From assembly GCA_036734025.1 (NCBI GenBank), contig DAIMZI010000003.1, positions 62,001 through 126,000 on the forward strand: DNA of 64,000 nucleotides, written 5' to 3'. Below, piece by piece: positions 35,607 to 43,459 of this stretch. The notes under the pieces are model-generated. The model did no database searches, was not told where the DNA came from, and saw only the letters and a program-made list of their open reading frames with translations. A program made the position numbers and the translations under genes. This DNA comes from DAIMZI01 sp036734025 (GTDB lineage: Bacteria; Pseudomonadota; Alphaproteobacteria; Rhizobiales; Rhodomicrobiaceae). Position 1 is the stretch's first letter. Every line of letters starts with the position of its first letter.

Positions 35607-36659
35607 TCACCGCTCGCGGCGCGGGGGCGCGCGTGAAGCAATATCCCGGAGCGCGCCGGCAAGCTTGTTCTGCTCGCGCAGGACGCTTGCCAGTTCGGAT
35701 TGCTGCTGGGCCTGTTCATCCACCCATTCGCGCACGATCTTCTGTTCCGCGCGCATCTGCTTGACCATCCGGTCGATGCCTTTCGAAAGCTCCATGATGG
35801 CCTCTGTGGAAGCATTCGCGTTGCCCGATGCGCCGCTATGTTCGATCTTCTCGCCGAGATCGGAGATGCTGCGCTGCATGTCGAGCATCGCGAAGCGTAA
35901 CTGTGCCGGCGTGCCCTGCACACCAGTCGCGCCGCTTTCAGGCGCCATTTCGGTGATCCCGGACAGCCATTCTTCCAGTTCGTTGTAAAATCGGTTCTGA
36001 GCCTGGGAAGCCTGAAGATCCAGAAACCCCAGGATGAGCGAGCCGGCGAGGCCGAACAGCGATGAGGAAAACGCCGTCCCCATACCGGTCAAAGGGGCCT
36101 GCAGGCCGCTTTTCAACTCCTCGAAGATCAGCGCACTCTCGCCGGTGCTCGTGTTGAGCGTGGAAATCGTAAGCCCGACCGACTGAATGGTCTGGAGCAG
36201 CCCCCAGAAGGTGCCGAGCAGCCCGAGGAAGATCAGCAGGCCGACAAGATAGCGCGTTGTCTCGCGCGCTTCGTCCAGGCGGCTGGCGATGGAATCGAGG
36301 ATCGAGCGCATCACGGCTGGCGATACCGCCGCTGCGCCCTGGCGCCTGCGGAACATTGTCGCCATGGGGGCGAGCATTACCGGCGGCCGCTCGACGGCAA
36401 GACCGGGATCGGACACGCGAAAGCTGTTGACCCAGCGGATCTCGGGATAGAGCCGCAACACCTGTTGCAGCGCATAGATGATGCCGATGAGCAACACGCC
36501 GATGATCAGCCCGTTGAGGCCGGGATTGGCCATGAACGCGCCGGCGATGTCCTCATAGAGCACCGCCACCACGCAGCCCGCCAGCAGGACGAACAGAAAC
36601 ATCCGCCAGACGAAGACCTGGGGACGCGACAAAGTGCTGTAATACGGTGTCTTGGCCAT
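35607..36659 (-). CDS. MotA/TolQ/ExbB-like proton channel protein
   Basis: A 350-residue membrane protein. Two N-terminal helices (about 14-36 and 48-68) are followed by a cytoplasmic stretch. The paired helices typical of MotA/ExbB come next: YLVGLLIFLGLLGTFWGLLQ (about 136-160) and GMGTAFSSSLFGLAGSLILG (about 195-220). The remaining C-terminal half is cytoplasmic and helical (MRAEQKIVREWVDEQAQQQS). Together with the next gene it should form a MotAB/ExbBD-type ion channel coupled to peptidoglycan. The pair forms a two-gene operon downstream of the inositol-phosphatase-family gene on the same strand. Confidence 0.8.
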   Translation of the reverse strand: MAKTPYYSTLSRPQVFVWRMFLFVLLAGCVVAVLYEDIAGAFMANPGLNGLIIGVLLIGIIYALQQVLRLYPEIRWVNSFRVSDPGLAVERPPVMLAPMATMFRRRQGAAAVSPAVMRSILDSIASRLDEARETTRYLVGLLIFLGLLGTFWGLLQTIQSVGLTISTLNTSTGESALIFEELKSGLQAPLTGMGTAFSSSLFGLAGSLILGFLDLQASQAQNRFYNELEEWLSGITEMAPESGATGVQGTPAQLRFAMLDMQRSISDLGEKIEHSGASGNANASTEAIMELSKGIDRMVKQMRAEQKIVREWVDEQAQQQSELASVLREQNKLAGALRDIASRAPPRRER

Positions 36660-36787
36660 GGCTTTTCCGATCCAGCCCCCTGCTAGCGCCGCCCGACATC
36701 GCGCCGCATCATGTTCGACGATGTCTTATTAGCGGATTTGCCCCGCGAGCAAAATGGTAACTTCGCCTGCGCCGCCCCGGCGCGCAA

Positions 36788-37597
36788 TCATGCACTGACA
36801 GGTCTCGGCGCCGACTGGGCGATGAGACGGGTCAGATCGCGCTGCGTGGACTCGTTGCCGGCAACGATCGAGCCTGTACTCAGCATGGTATTGCCGCCAT
36901 CGGCGTCCGATACCAGTCCCCCCGCTTCGCGCACGATGACGATACCCGCCGCCATGTCCCATGCCGACAGGCCGCGCTCCCAATAGCCATCGAAGCGCCC
37001 GGCGGCAACCCAGGCCAGATCGGTCGCTGCCGAGCCCGTGCGCCGCACCCCGGCAGCCTCGCCCATGACGCGGCTCAACTCTGCAAGATGCCGTTCGTGA
37101 TCGCCGCGTCCGCGGTGGGGGATGCCGGTCACGATCACGCTTTCGCGCAGGCTGGAGCGCGCCGCTACGCGCAGCCGCCGGTCGTTGAGAAAGGCGCCGG
37201 TGCCGCGCTCGGCCGTGAAGGTCTCGCCTGACACCGGATTGTAGATCAGCCCGGCGACAAGTTCGCCCTCGCGCTGAAGCGCGATGGAGATGGCAAACAG
37301 AGGAATGCCGTGCAGGAAGTTGGTCGTGCCGTCGAGCGGGTCAATGATCCAGCAATGGGTCTTGTCCGGACCCTCGATGTAGCCGCGCTCTTCCATCAGG
37401 AAACAATAGCCATGGCGGGCGCGCGAGAGTTCATCGAACAGCACCTGTTCAGCGCGCGTGTCCGCCGCGGATACGAAATTCGACGGCCCCTTGAGCGAGA
37501 CCTGCAAATGCTCGACTTCGCCGAAATCACGCGCCAGCCCGCGCCCGGCCTTGCGCGCGGCGGCCTGCATCACATTCATAAGGGCGGAGGCTGGCAT
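36788..37597 (-). CDS. suhB: Inositol monophosphatase family protein
   Basis: A 269-residue Mg2+-dependent phosphatase of the IMPase family. Metal-binding motifs are visible: the Glu site in CFLMEERGYIEG, then IIDPLDGTTNFLHG, and AWDMAAGIVIVREAGG near the C-terminus. Bacterial members dephosphorylate inositol phosphates and some (SuhB) also act in rRNA antitermination; which applies here cannot be told. AGGGAAATC precedes the ATG. It follows efp by 37 bases on the same strand, suggesting efp-suhB co-transcription. Confidence 0.9.
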   Translation of the reverse strand: MPASALMNVMQAAARKAGRGLARDFGEVEHLQVSLKGPSNFVSAADTRAEQVLFDELSRARHGYCFLMEERGYIEGPDKTHCWIIDPLDGTTNFLHGIPLFAISIALQREGELVAGLIYNPVSGETFTAERGTGAFLNDRRLRVAARSSLRESVIVTGIPHRGRGDHERHLAELSRVMGEAAGVRRTGSAATDLAWVAAGRFDGYWERGLSAWDMAAGIVIVREAGGLVSDADGGNTMLSTGSIVAGNESTQRDLTRLIAQSAPRPVSA

Positions 37598-37634
37598 GAT
37601 TTCCCTGCTCTAGGTCTTTCGCGGGCGGATCTGG

Positions 37635-38198
37635 CTATTCAGCGCGCCTAACATAAGTAAGTTCGTTCGTGTCCACGACAACCTTCTCGCCGCTTTCCAC
37701 GAAGGGCGGCACCAATACCCGGACGCCATTTTCCAGAATGGCCGGCTTGTAGGATGAAGACGCCGTCTGCCCCTTGACGACCGGCTCGGCTTCGCTGACC
37801 CTCAGTGTGACATGGTCGGGCAGGGTAATGCCGATCGGGCGCGCTTCGTAGCTTTCCACCGTAACCTGCATGCTTTCCTGCAGGAATGCTGCCCGATCAC
37901 CAACGAATTCGCGAGCAATCTCGAGCTGTTCATAGGTCTCAAGGTCCATGAAGACCAGATTGTCGCCTTCGGCATAGAGGAACTGATAATCCTTCTGCTC
38001 CAGGCGCACGCGCTCTACCGTTTCGGATGAACGGAAACGTTCGTTGAGCTTGGTGCCATCAATCAGGTTCTTGAGTTCCACCTGCGCATAGGCCGGTCCC
38101 TTGCCCGGCTTGACATGCTGGGTCTTCACTGCGGCCCAAAGGCTGCCCTTGTGCTCGATGACGTTTCCCGGGCGAATTTCGTTGCCGTTGATCTTCAT
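37635..38198 (-). CDS. efp: Translation elongation factor P
   Basis: EF-P relieves ribosome stalling at polyproline stretches. The 187-residue reading starts MKINGNEIRPGNVIEHKGSL, the family N-terminus. The tip loop is VKPGKGPAYAQVELKN, with a lysine at the usual modification site. The three-domain fold is complete and ends KVVVDTNELTYVRRAE. An ATG five codons upstream (38213) is also possible; Shine-Dalgarno evidence is weak for both. The sequence style resembles EF-P of Rhodobacterales and Parvibaculum as I remember them, more than that of Rhizobium. No EpmA/EpmB modification genes are nearby. Confidence 0.94.
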   Translation of the reverse strand: MKINGNEIRPGNVIEHKGSLWAAVKTQHVKPGKGPAYAQVELKNLIDGTKLNERFRSSETVERVRLEQKDYQFLYAEGDNLVFMDLETYEQLEIAREFVGDRAAFLQESMQVTVESYEARPIGITLPDHVTLRVSEAEPVVKGQTASSSYKPAILENGVRVLVPPFVESGEKVVVDTNELTYVRRAE

Positions 38199-38429
38199 GG
38201 CTTCAGTCGTCATTTCTTTGTTGGGATCCTGGTTCGTTAGGAGCCGGTTTGCGGACAGATTGTCAAGAGCCCAGAATGGCCGCCGCGCCGGCCCCCCGCC
38301 ATCAGCGGTTTATTGGCGCAGCCGCGAAGCGGCGTTGCTTCGCCTTGCCGGCTCCCGTAAAGTGCCAACAAGTGCCGGGTGCGGGACAAATGCGGCAACC
38401 ATCCGCAGGCACTTGAGGAGGTTTGTACC

Positions 38430-39911
38430 ATGCGTGCGAACTTGTATCGCAACGGGTCGCTTCTGCTGGTCATTGCCGGGCTTGTGCTCTTGGCGCTGTC
38501 CGCGATCGTGCCGGCCGATGAACAGGCGGCAAGGGCACAGCCGATCGGTGAGGATGCTGTTCCGGCAACCGGCTCGCCACGCGGTCTTGTCATCGACATT
38601 CAGGGCGTGATCGGCCCGCCTTCCACCCGCCTTCTCAAAGATGCGCTAGACAGTGCTGCCGACAGCGGTGCAAGCCTCGTCGTCTTCCGCCTCGACACGC
38701 CGGGCGGCCTGGTCACCAGCACACGCGACATGATCCGCGATATCGTTGCCTCGCCGGTTCCCGTGATCGGCTTCGTCGCGCCAGCAGGCGGACGCGCGGC
38801 CAGCGCCGGCACTTATCTTATCTACGCGACCAACATCGCCGCGATGGCGCCGGGCACGAACATCGGGGCGGCCACGCCGGTGCAGATGGGCGGCGTGCCG
38901 GGAATGCCTGGACAAGAGCCGCAGGATCGCCGCGATGACAGCGACAACCAGGGTGGCGACAAGGACGGCAAGAACCGCCCGTCGGACGAGGGCAGCCAGC
39001 CTGCCGCGCCGGCTGCGCCCCAGGACGCGGGCACCCGCAAAGCCGTCAACGACGCCGTCGCCTTCATCCGCAGCCTCGCCGAATTGCGCGGGCGCAACAT
39101 GGAATGGGCCGAAAAGGCAGTTCGTGAAGCTGCCAGCATATCGGCCGCAGAAGCGCTGGAACTCGGCGTCATCGAGTTTGTCGCGACGGACCTCGATGAT
39201 CTGATGACACAGATCGACGGCCGCACGGTGAGTGTCGCCGGCATCGAGCGGACATTGTCCACCAGCGATATCCAGCTTGAGACATTCGAGCCGGGCTGGC
39301 TGACCAAGGCGTTGAGCCAGCTGGCCAATCCCAATATCGCCTTCATTCTGATGCTCATCGGCATCTATGGGCTGATCTTCGAATTCGCCAATCCGGGCAC
39401 CATCGGTTCGGGCGTGATCGGTGTCATCTGTCTGGTGCTCGGGCTTTATTCTCTCAATCAACTGCCGCTCGATTATGCCGGACTGATCCTCGTCCTACTC
39501 GGCCTGGCTTTCATGATCGGCGAAGCCTTCACGCCCAGTTTCGGCATATTGGGGCTTGGCGGGCTGGTCGCCTTCGTCATCGGTGCGCTGTTCCTCATCG
39601 ACACCGATGTGCCCGAATATCAGATTTCCTGGTCGGTGATCGGCGCCACTGCGCTCATGAGCGGCTTGATATTGTCGGTCGTGCTCGGCTATGCGTGGCG
39701 CTCGCAGCGCCGGCAAACGGTGAGCGGTACCGAGCAGCTCGTCGGGATGCAAGCGCAGGTAATCGACTGGTCGGGCGCGACCGGCCATCTGCTGGTCAAT
39801 GGCGAACGCTGGAACGCGCGCGGCCCGATCAGCCCCCGGCCCGGCGAAATGGTGGTCATCACGTCGGTCGATGGTCTGACGCTTGGGGTGGACGCAAGGG
39901 AAGGCAAATGA
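38430..39911 (+). CDS. NfeD family membrane serine protease (ClpP-like)
   Basis: A 493-residue membrane-bound ClpP-class protease of the long NfeD type. AGGAGG 9 bases upstream fixes the start at MRANLYRNGSLLLVIAGLVL, a signal or anchor helix. The protease domain (about 45-270) has the Ser in GGRAASAGTYLIYATN and the Lys in MEWAEKAVREAASISAAEAL. It carries a charged insertion (about 155-205, Asp/Gln/Pro rich). Four or five helices follow, then an NfeD OB-fold at the C-terminus. It is followed 45 bases later by a slipin gene. NfeD-slipin pairs are conserved in bacteria and archaea, the protease cutting the stomatin-like partner. Confidence 0.9.
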   Translation: MRANLYRNGSLLLVIAGLVLLALSAIVPADEQAARAQPIGEDAVPATGSPRGLVIDIQGVIGPPSTRLLKDALDSAADSGASLVVFRLDTPGGLVTSTRDMIRDIVASPVPVIGFVAPAGGRAASAGTYLIYATNIAAMAPGTNIGAATPVQMGGVPGMPGQEPQDRRDDSDNQGGDKDGKNRPSDEGSQPAAPAAPQDAGTRKAVNDAVAFIRSLAELRGRNMEWAEKAVREAASISAAEALELGVIEFVATDLDDLMTQIDGRTVSVAGIERTLSTSDIQLETFEPGWLTKALSQLANPNIAFILMLIGIYGLIFEFANPGTIGSGVIGVICLVLGLYSLNQLPLDYAGLILVLLGLAFMIGEAFTPSFGILGLGGLVAFVIGALFLIDTDVPEYQISWSVIGATALMSGLILSVVLGYAWRSQRRQTVSGTEQLVGMQAQVIDWSGATGHLLVNGERWNARGPISPRPGEMVVITSVDGLTLGVDAREGK

Positions 39912-39956
39912 GACCGCCAGTCTCATCTGCATCAGTTTCAATTCAAGGAGCCCGAC

Positions 39957-40712
39957 ATGCAATTTCTGGAATTTGATCTGCTCGCTATCGCGGTGCTGGG
40001 CTTTATCGTCATCACATTCATCGCCTCTGGCATCAAGATCTTGCGCGAATATGAGCGCGGCGTGATCTTCACCCTTGGGCGCTTCACGCGCGTGGGCGGG
40101 CCGGGTTTGGTGATCGTCATTCCCGTGCTCCAGCAGATCGTGCGGGTCGACATACGCATCTACACCCAGGATGTGCCGTCGCAGGATCTGATTTCCCGCG
40201 ACAACGTGTCGGTGCGGGTCAACGCGGTGCTCTATTTCCGGGTGGTCGATGCGCAAAAGGCAATCATCAATGTCGAGAATTTCATGCAGGCGACCAGCCA
40301 GCTCGCGCAAACCACATTACGCTCGGTGCTCGGCAAGCATGAACTTGACGAGATGCTGGCCGAACGCGACAAGCTGAACGCTGACATTCAGGAAATTCTT
40401 GATCAGCAGACCGATGCGTGGGGCATCAAGGTGTCCAATGTCGAGATCAAGCATATAGACATCGACGAGAGCATGATCCGGGCGATCGCCCGTCAGGCCG
40501 AGGCCGAGCGGAATCGGCGCGCTCGCGTCATCAATGCCGAGGGCGAACAGCAGGCCGCGCAAAAGCTGGTCGAGGCCGGCGAGATCCTGTCACGTCAGGA
40601 AAATGCCATGCAGCTTCGCTATTTCGAGGCACTGACACAGATCGCGGGCGACAAAAACTCGACCATCGTCTTTCCGCTGCCAATGGACCTGCTCGACCGG
40701 TTGAAACGCTAG
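39957..40712 (+). CDS. Slipin family protein (stomatin-like, SPFH domain)
   Basis: A 251-residue membrane-anchored SPFH protein. One N-terminal helix (about 6-26) is followed by LREYERGVIFTLGRFTRVGG and GPGLVIVIPVLQQIVRVDIR, the start of the stomatin domain. TQDVPSQDLISRDNVSVRVN and ARQAEAERNRRARVINAEGE are family hallmarks. It oligomerises in the inner membrane and probably acts as partner and substrate of the NfeD protease encoded just upstream. AAGGAG precedes the ATG. The gene ends 4 bases before the convergent acpS stop. Confidence 0.92.
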   Translation: MQFLEFDLLAIAVLGFIVITFIASGIKILREYERGVIFTLGRFTRVGGPGLVIVIPVLQQIVRVDIRIYTQDVPSQDLISRDNVSVRVNAVLYFRVVDAQKAIINVENFMQATSQLAQTTLRSVLGKHELDEMLAERDKLNADIQEILDQQTDAWGIKVSNVEIKHIDIDESMIRAIARQAEAERNRRARVINAEGEQQAAQKLVEAGEILSRQENAMQLRYFEALTQIAGDKNSTIVFPLPMDLLDRLKR

Positions 40713-40716
40713 GCGA

Positions 40717-41121
40717 TCAGACGCGCAGCGGTACGGCCGAGATGATGACGATTGCCTGGGCCAGCGGAAAATCGTCGGTGATGGTCACGTCGATGCGCGC
40801 CTCGTGATCATCCGGCAGGAGCAGTGCCAGTTGCGCTGCCGCGCCGCCGGTGAGCTGGATCGTCGGGCGTCCCGAAGGCAGGTTGACGACCCCCATGTCG
40901 CGCCAGAACACCCCGTTGCGAAAGCCTGTGCCCAGCGCCTTCGAGCATGCCTCCTTGGCGGCGAAGCGCTTGGCGTAAGACGCAGCGCGCAATCGTCTGC
41001 GGTCCGACTTGGCGCGTTCCACAGGCGTGAAGATGCGCTCCAGAAACCGCTCGCCATAGCGCTCGATCGTGCTCTCGATGCGCCGTATATCGATGATGTC
41101 GTTGCCAAGTCCGATGATCAT
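40717..41121 (-). CDS. acpS: Holo-[acyl-carrier-protein] synthase
   Basis: AcpS attaches 4'-phosphopantetheine to acyl carrier protein. The 134-residue length is typical. It begins MIIGLGNDIIDIRRIESTIE, with the magnesium-binding Asp in GxGxDI, and contains FTPVERA and YAKRFAAKEACSKALGTGF, with the second catalytic Glu. It lies 19 bases after pdxJ, an order (pdxJ-acpS) conserved in many proteobacteria. Confidence 0.95.
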   Translation of the reverse strand: MIIGLGNDIIDIRRIESTIERYGERFLERIFTPVERAKSDRRRLRAASYAKRFAAKEACSKALGTGFRNGVFWRDMGVVNLPSGRPTIQLTGGAAAQLALLLPDDHEARIDVTITDDFPLAQAIVIISAVPLRV

Positions 41122-41140
41122 GGGTCTGTTCCGTCGGCCT

Positions 41141-41920
41141 TCAGGCGCTCTTGCTGCCCTGAGCGCTGGCGCGGGCCTTGTCCATCAGCGCGCGCATGCG
41201 CCGGATCGCTGAATCCAGACCCGAGAAGATCGCCTCGCCGATGAGGAAATGTCCGATGTTCAATTCAACCACCTGCGGCATTTCGGCGATTGGCCCGACT
41301 GTGTCAAAGCTCAGCCCATGGCCGGCATGTACTTCCAGCCCGGCCGAAAAAGCCAGCGCCGCACCGCTGCGCAGTCGCTCAAGCTCGCTCGCGAGCCTCG
41401 CCTGCTCGACAGCAAGCGCGGCTTCGCAATAGGTTCCGGTATGCAATTCGACGATATCCGCGTTCATACGCGCGGCGGCCTCGATCTGGCGTTCGTCGGG
41501 GTCGATGAACAATGAAACCCGAATGCCGGCATCGCGCAGCCGCGCGGTATAATCGCTCAGCATCGACGCCTGCCCATGCACATCGAGCCCGCCTTCGGTG
41601 GTGATCTCCTGACGCCGCTCCGGCACCAGACAGCAGGCGTTCGGCAGATGGCGCAGGGCGATGGTCTGCATCTCCGACGTGGCCGCCATCTCCAGATTGA
41701 GCGGCAGGTCGATCTGCTCCTTCAACCGCGCAATATCGTCATCACAGATATGCCGGCGGTCTTCGCGCAGATGCGCCGTGATACCGTCGGCTCCGGCCTC
41801 GGCCGCCAGCCGGGCAGCGCGCAACGGCTCGGGATGGTGGCCACCGCGTGCATTGCGGATCGTGGCCACATGGTCGATGTTGACACCAAGGCGCAGATGT
41901 CGCGGCGAAGCATGGGTCAT
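41141..41920 (-). CDS. pdxJ: Pyridoxine 5'-phosphate synthase
   Basis: PdxJ condenses 1-deoxyxylulose 5-phosphate with 3-amino-2-oxopropyl phosphate to form pyridoxine 5'-phosphate (DXP-dependent vitamin B6 pathway). The protein has 259 residues. Motifs are LRLGVNIDHVATIRNARGG, AHLREDRRHICDDDI, EGGLDVHGQ, ELHTGTYCEA and GLEVHAGHGLSFDTV. It sits between the DUF2062 gene and acpS on the same strand and the three probably form one operon. Confidence 0.96.
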   Translation of the reverse strand: MTHASPRHLRLGVNIDHVATIRNARGGHHPEPLRAARLAAEAGADGITAHLREDRRHICDDDIARLKEQIDLPLNLEMAATSEMQTIALRHLPNACCLVPERRQEITTEGGLDVHGQASMLSDYTARLRDAGIRVSLFIDPDERQIEAAARMNADIVELHTGTYCEAALAVEQARLASELERLRSGAALAFSAGLEVHAGHGLSFDTVGPIAEMPQVVELNIGHFLIGEAIFSGLDSAIRRMRALMDKARASAQGSKSA

Positions 41921-41952
41921 GGGCGCAAACGAATTCGATATTTCATGATGAT

Positions 41953-42582
41953 TTATAGATTAGCGCGCTGAGCGGGAACATCAAGCTGGCGCGTCAGCAT
42001 GTTCAGCAATCGCGGCCTGCGCCTGCGCCGCACCATCAGGGCGTGACGTACAGCGAAATAGGTAGCGGCGGCAGCCAGCATACCCAGCGGCAGCGAACCC
42101 AGCGCCATAGGCATGATGACCGGCCATATGCTCTGGAAGGCGAGCAGGACCGCATCGAACGAGAAGCTCAGAAGCTGATCGAGAAGCGCGGCCGACCAGC
42201 CCACGAAATCGCCTCCCGCCCATGCGGCGCATGCGCCCGAGATCTGCCCGGTAAGGATCAGGCAGCCGATCTTGTGGGTGGAAATCCAGATGAGCGGAAA
42301 GCTGAGCGGGTTGGCGACGAAGGTGCCCAGCGCCGCAGCGATGATGCTGCCGCCCAATATCCACGCGAGCAGGGCCGCGAGCATGAACTGAAAGCCCAGA
42401 AAGGGGGTGAACCCAATGAACACGCCGGCCGCGCACCCTATGGCAATGGCATGGGGCGAACCGGAAAGCCGCCAAAGCCTGAGCAGCACATATCTGCCCG
42501 AGCGCGCGAAACTGCGGCGCGGCCACAGCGCCACCTTCACAGACTCCCAGAAGCCGGGGGGTGTCCGACGCGCGAACAGCAT
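41953..42582 (-). CDS. DUF2062 membrane protein
   Basis: A 209-residue inner-membrane protein of the DUF2062 family. The conserved core is AIAIGCAAGVFIGFTPFLGF, followed by ILGGSIIAAALGTFVANPLS, and further hydrophobic helices near 120-175. The function is not established, although the gene is often next to pdxJ-acpS or lipid-related genes in alphaproteobacteria. The start at MLFARRTPPGFWES is preferred because the upstream residues are not family-like. It is the probable first gene of the DUF2062-pdxJ-acpS operon, with a palindrome about 160 bases upstream. Confidence 0.85.
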   Translation of the reverse strand: MLFARRTPPGFWESVKVALWPRRSFARSGRYVLLRLWRLSGSPHAIAIGCAAGVFIGFTPFLGFQFMLAALLAWILGGSIIAAALGTFVANPLSFPLIWISTHKIGCLILTGQISGACAAWAGGDFVGWSAALLDQLLSFSFDAVLLAFQSIWPVIMPMALGSLPLGMLAAAATYFAVRHALMVRRRRRPRLLNMLTRQLDVPAQRANL

Positions 42583-42743
42583 GGCAGGTTGGTTCTCCAG
42601 ATCAGGGCAAAGCGCTTGGCGCCGGAGCCGGCTAGGCAAATCGTATATGGGTAACTGCTGTCATCGCGCAACCATTCCTCGCCGCGACAATCGCATGGCT
42701 TTATTGAGATGGATTGAACGCGATATGCCGGCCTCGACATTCA

Positions 42744-42758
42744 ACTTATTGAATAAGT
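42744..42758. promoter_or_regulatory. Perfect AT-rich palindrome upstream of DUF2062-pdxJ-acpS
   Basis: ACTTATT-G-AATAAGT is a perfect 7+1+7 palindrome in the pyrE/DUF2062 intergenic gap, where the surroundings are GC rich. It could be an operator for the downstream operon. No matching regulator consensus is known to me. It lies 51 bases after the pyrE stop codon, so a 3'-end role is also possible. Confidence 0.45.
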
Positions 42759-42808
42759 CTCATGTCAGCATGGCGGGAGTGGGGCAGGCTGCGGGTCTCG
42801 CCAGCGGA

Positions 42809-43393
42809 TCAGGCCATGGAACGGCTGCCCGGTTTCATCGCCGGCGTGCCCTCCAGATGAGGCGGCAACTCGTCGGGCGCATAATTCGCCACATCCAGGC
42901 TGAGCAGCGAAACAAGCGGCACGCCGATATCCGCAGCGCCCCCGGAGCGATCGACCAGCGCGCATGCGCCTGTGACATCGGCGCCGAGCGCGGCGGCGGC
43001 ATTGATGCATTCGCGCGAGGACAGGCCGGTGGTGACGACATCCTCGACCATCAGGCACCTTGCGGACGGCGCGATCTGAAAGCCCCTTCGCAGCGTGAAG
43101 ACGCCGCCCTCGCGCTCGAAGAATATCGCCGGCACGCCGAGCTGGCGGCCCATTTCATAGCCGACGATGACCCCGCCCATCGCAGGCGAGATGATCAGAT
43201 CGAAAGCTGCGCCCAGCCGCATCGTCACCTTGCTGGCCAGCGCCGCGCAGAGGGTCTCGGCGGTTTTCGGATCGCGCATGACCAGCGCACATTGCAGATA
43301 TGTATCGCTGTGCAGGCCCGAGGACAGAACGAAATGTCCCCGGCGCAGGGCGCCGCTGGCGTGGAAGATCGCCATGATCTCGTGCTCGGTCAT
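42809..43393 (-). CDS. pyrE: Orotate phosphoribosyltransferase
   Basis: PyrE makes OMP from orotate and PRPP in pyrimidine synthesis. The 194-residue protein has GALRRGHFVLSSGLHSDTYL near the N-terminus, and the PRPP loop LMVEDVVTTGLSSRE (about 118-132). The ATG at 43393 gives the usual N-terminus (MTEHEIMAIFHASGAL). An 18-base near-perfect tandem duplication covers the start codon. It lies about 70 bases downstream of rsh on the same strand, an order seen in many Rhizobiales. Confidence 0.94.
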   Translation of the reverse strand: MTEHEIMAIFHASGALRRGHFVLSSGLHSDTYLQCALVMRDPKTAETLCAALASKVTMRLGAAFDLIISPAMGGVIVGYEMGRQLGVPAIFFEREGGVFTLRRGFQIAPSARCLMVEDVVTTGLSSRECINAAAALGADVTGACALVDRSGGAADIGVPLVSLLSLDVANYAPDELPPHLEGTPAMKPGSRSMA

Positions 43394-43408
43394 GATCTGG
43401 TGCTCGGT
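43373..43408 (-). repeat. 18-bp tandem duplication over the pyrE start codon
   Basis: CATGATCTCGTGCTCGGT (43373-43390) is repeated as CATGATCTGGTGCTCGGT (43391-43408) with one mismatch. The copies give two in-frame ATGs (43393 and 43375), each preceded by the same leader. Confidence 0.85.
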
Positions 43409-43459
43409 CGGTTGGCTTGCGGTAAACGGGCTTTGCGTGAGGCGGATGCGCGGGCGCGC

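Noticed and set aside
34541..36659. A Zorya-type anti-phage system (ZorA/ZorB)
   Set aside because: The MotA-like/OmpA-like pair resembles ZorAB in broad layout, but the MotA-like protein lacks the long ZorA tail and no ZorC, ZorD or ZorE gene is adjacent. Neighbours are housekeeping genes.
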